This document shows, piece by piece, positions 34,752-35,290 of a stretch of 35,290 bases of DNA. Made by a program: the position numbers and the translations under genes. The stretch comes from Lentimicrobium sp. (lineage in GTDB: Bacteria > Bacteroidota > Bacteroidia > Bacteroidales > Lentimicrobiaceae), in assembly GCA_024709105.1 (NCBI GenBank), contig JANJXJ010000181.1, positions 1 through 35,290 of the forward strand, given 5' to 3'. The number at the start of each line of letters is the position of its first letter. Positions within the stretch are counted from its first letter, which is position 1. The notes beneath the pieces were generated by a model, which did not search any database, was not told where the DNA came from, and worked only from the letters and a program-made list of their open reading frames with translations.

Positions 34752-34788
34752 AAGCCTTGTAAGACAATAACTTACAAGGCTTTTTTTT
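34752..34788 (+). terminator. Terminator of the tRNA operon
   Basis: Stem GCCTTGTAAG/CTTACAAGGC (extended by A-T pairs) around ACAATAA, followed by eight T. It closes the tRNA-Pro transcript 14 nt after the tRNA. The same structure recurs at 35193-35229. Confidence 0.93.
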
Positions 34789-34799
34789 CTGAATCAACT

Positions 34800-34820
34800 T
34801 TCGAGTCCGGCCACCCTGAC
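34800..34820 (+). repeat. Detached tRNA-Pro 3' fragment, 21 nt
   Basis: Matches the T-loop to 3' end of tRNA-Pro (34718-34738) at 20 of 21 positions, with one C to T change near the end. It starts TTCGAGTCCGGCCACCC. No acceptor 5' strand is near, so it cannot fold as a tRNA. Found again at 35241-35261. Confidence 0.85.
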
Positions 34821-34825
34821 AGATA

Positions 34826-34857
34826 AGCATTCCGCGAAAACGGGAGGCTCTTTTTTT
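34826..34857 (+). terminator. Second hairpin with T-run ahead of the GIY-YIG gene
   Basis: AGCATTCCG and CGGGAGGCT pair with one mismatch and one G-U around CGAAAA, then CTTTTTTT. It ends 12 nt before the GIY-YIG start codon. The repeat copy at 35267-35290 is cut by the window end. Confidence 0.75.
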
Positions 34858-34868
34858 AAGTTTATTTT

Positions 34869-35123
34869 ATGGCTCACTTTGTTTACATTCTTAAAAGTCT
34901 GAAAGATAACAGGTTCTATATTGGCGAAACTGCTGATTTAGAAAGAAGAATTTTTGAGCATAATGAGGGATGGGTAAAATCTACCAGGGACAGAAGGCCT
35001 CTTGTTATTGTGTATACGGAAACCCTTGAATCCAAGTCTGAAGGAAAGAAAAGGGAAAAACAAATCAAAGCTTACAAAGGTGGTGAAGCTTTTAAAAAAC
35101 TAATCTCTTCTGATTCAAATTAG
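34869..35123 (+). CDS. Small GIY-YIG nuclease-domain protein
   Basis: An 84-residue single-domain protein of the GIY-YIG endonuclease superfamily (UPF0213/YhbQ-like). The domain opens with FVYILKS (GIY position) and RFYIGETADLERRIFEHNEG (YIG, then the conserved Arg and a His), and has the KKREKQIKAYK segment with the catalytic-type Glu near the C-terminus. It is short but complete for this class. It lies between a tRNA-Pro gene and a broken copy of it, inside a direct repeat. Its stop codon TAG (35121-35123) is the first three bases of the tRNA-derived remnant. Whether it cuts DNA or tRNA-like structures is unknown. Confidence 0.85.
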   Translation: MAHFVYILKSLKDNRFYIGETADLERRIFEHNEGWVKSTRDRRPLVIVYTETLESKSEGKKREKQIKAYKGGEAFKKLISSDSN

Positions 35124-35179
35124 TATGCTTGGTTTGGCCCCGCCATCGGCGGGGGTCGGTTCAAACCGGCCACCCCGAC
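35121..35179 (+). pseudogene. Degenerate tRNA-Pro copy lacking its 5' part
   Basis: The segment TAGTATGCTTGGTTTGG is identical to tRNA-Pro 34684-34700. Next, where tRNA-Pro has its anticodon 3' strand, the copy holds the palindrome CCCCGCCATCGGCGGGG (35138-35154). The T arm then resumes as TCGGTTCAAACCGGCC, changed and one base shorter in the loop, and the 3' end CCACCCCGAC is intact. The acceptor 5' strand and D-arm start are missing. It cannot be a functional tRNA. Confidence 0.8.
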
Positions 35180-35290
35180 CACAATGAATCAGAAGCCTTG
35201 TAAGACAATAACTTACAAGGCTTTTTTTTCTGAATCAACTTTCGAGTCCGGCCACCCTGACAGATAAGCATTCCGCGAAAACGGGAGGCT
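35172..35290 (+). repeat. Direct repeat copy 2 (about 119 bp, continues past the window end)
   Basis: Copy of 34731-34849, offset by 441 bp, with two substitutions. It carries the same terminator (35193-35229), the 21-nt tRNA-Pro 3' fragment (35241-35261) and the start of the second hairpin. Because the repeat is still matching at the last base of the window, the repeating unit probably continues. Confidence 0.93.
35193..35229 (+). terminator. Terminator hairpin, repeat copy
   Basis: Same stem as 34752-34788 (GCCTTGTAAG/CTTACAAGGC plus T-run), 441 bp further on. It would terminate transcription of the GIY-YIG gene. Confidence 0.88.

Larger units (their letters stand above)
34731..34849 (+). 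repeat. Direct repeat copy 1 (about 119 bp) starting in the tRNA-Pro 3' end
   Basis: This segment recurs at 35172-35290, 441 bp further on, with two substitutions seen in the whole length (34739/35180 and 34745/35186). It contains the end of tRNA-Pro, a terminator, a 21-nt tRNA 3' fragment and a second hairpin. The GIY-YIG gene lies between the copies. Confidence 0.95.

Noticed and set aside
34526-34762. Open frame of 78 codons covering tRNA-Ser and tRNA-Pro
   Set aside because: It is made of two tRNA genes and their promoter.

Overview
The window looks like a chromosomal segment of an anaerobic, fermentative member of the Bacteroidota, probably Bacteroidales-like. The reasons are several TAnnTTTG promoter boxes (the Bacteroidota -33/-7 type), a DUF5916 surface protein, a DUF6340 lipoprotein, SufS-like and LolD genes of the Bacteroidota kind, moderately AT-rich DNA, and few Shine-Dalgarno sites. 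Only sequence reading was possible, so names rest on motifs and on my knowledge of the families.

Layout. 1-1213: the 3' part of a 23S rRNA gene and a 5S rRNA gene, closed by a terminator. 1406-4182: diacylglycerol kinase, a BadF-type sugar kinase and a serine hydrolase whose last domain is cut by an in-frame TGA. 4188-8417: lipoprotein MsrB (minus), then a tight plus-strand run (lipoprotein, DUF456 membrane protein, split transketolase N and C halves) meeting truA (minus) tail to tail. 8528-20845: a 12-kb [FeFe]-hydrogenase locus. 20855-22097: sucC on the minus strand. 22317-34303: a DUF5916 protein, a 46-codon ORF, lolD, an exported protein with 18 repeats of about 57 residues, a class V aminotransferase, a metallophosphoesterase and a DUF6340 lipoprotein. 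34498-35290: tRNA-Ser(GCU), tRNA-Pro(UGG), then a GIY-YIG gene set between a tRNA-Pro gene and a broken partial copy of it, with a direct repeat that runs off the window.

The hydrogenase locus is the main feature. It holds two complete HydA/HydB/HydC sets. Set 1 (hydC1-hydB1-hydA1) has a short HydB without the extra ferredoxin domains and a HydA whose usual TSCCPGW motif reads TSCSPGW. Set 2 (hydB2-hydA2-hydC2) has a full-length HydB and a canonical H-cluster. Between them lies a cassette that reads as a signalling or accessory module: two DRTGG proteins, an RsbW-like ATPase, a HydS-like [FeFe]-hydrogenase homologue, a PHP hydrolase, a histidine-kinase-type ATPase and a small [2Fe-2S] protein. 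Each operon is preceded by two sequences matching the operator of the NADH/NAD+ sensor Rex. Together these suggest redox-controlled H2 production by two differently wired enzymes, with a possible H2 or redox sensor encoded between them.

The second point of interest is the tRNA-Pro/GIY-YIG arrangement at the right end. It looks like a tandem unit of about 441 bp that carries tRNA 3' fragments and a small nuclease gene.
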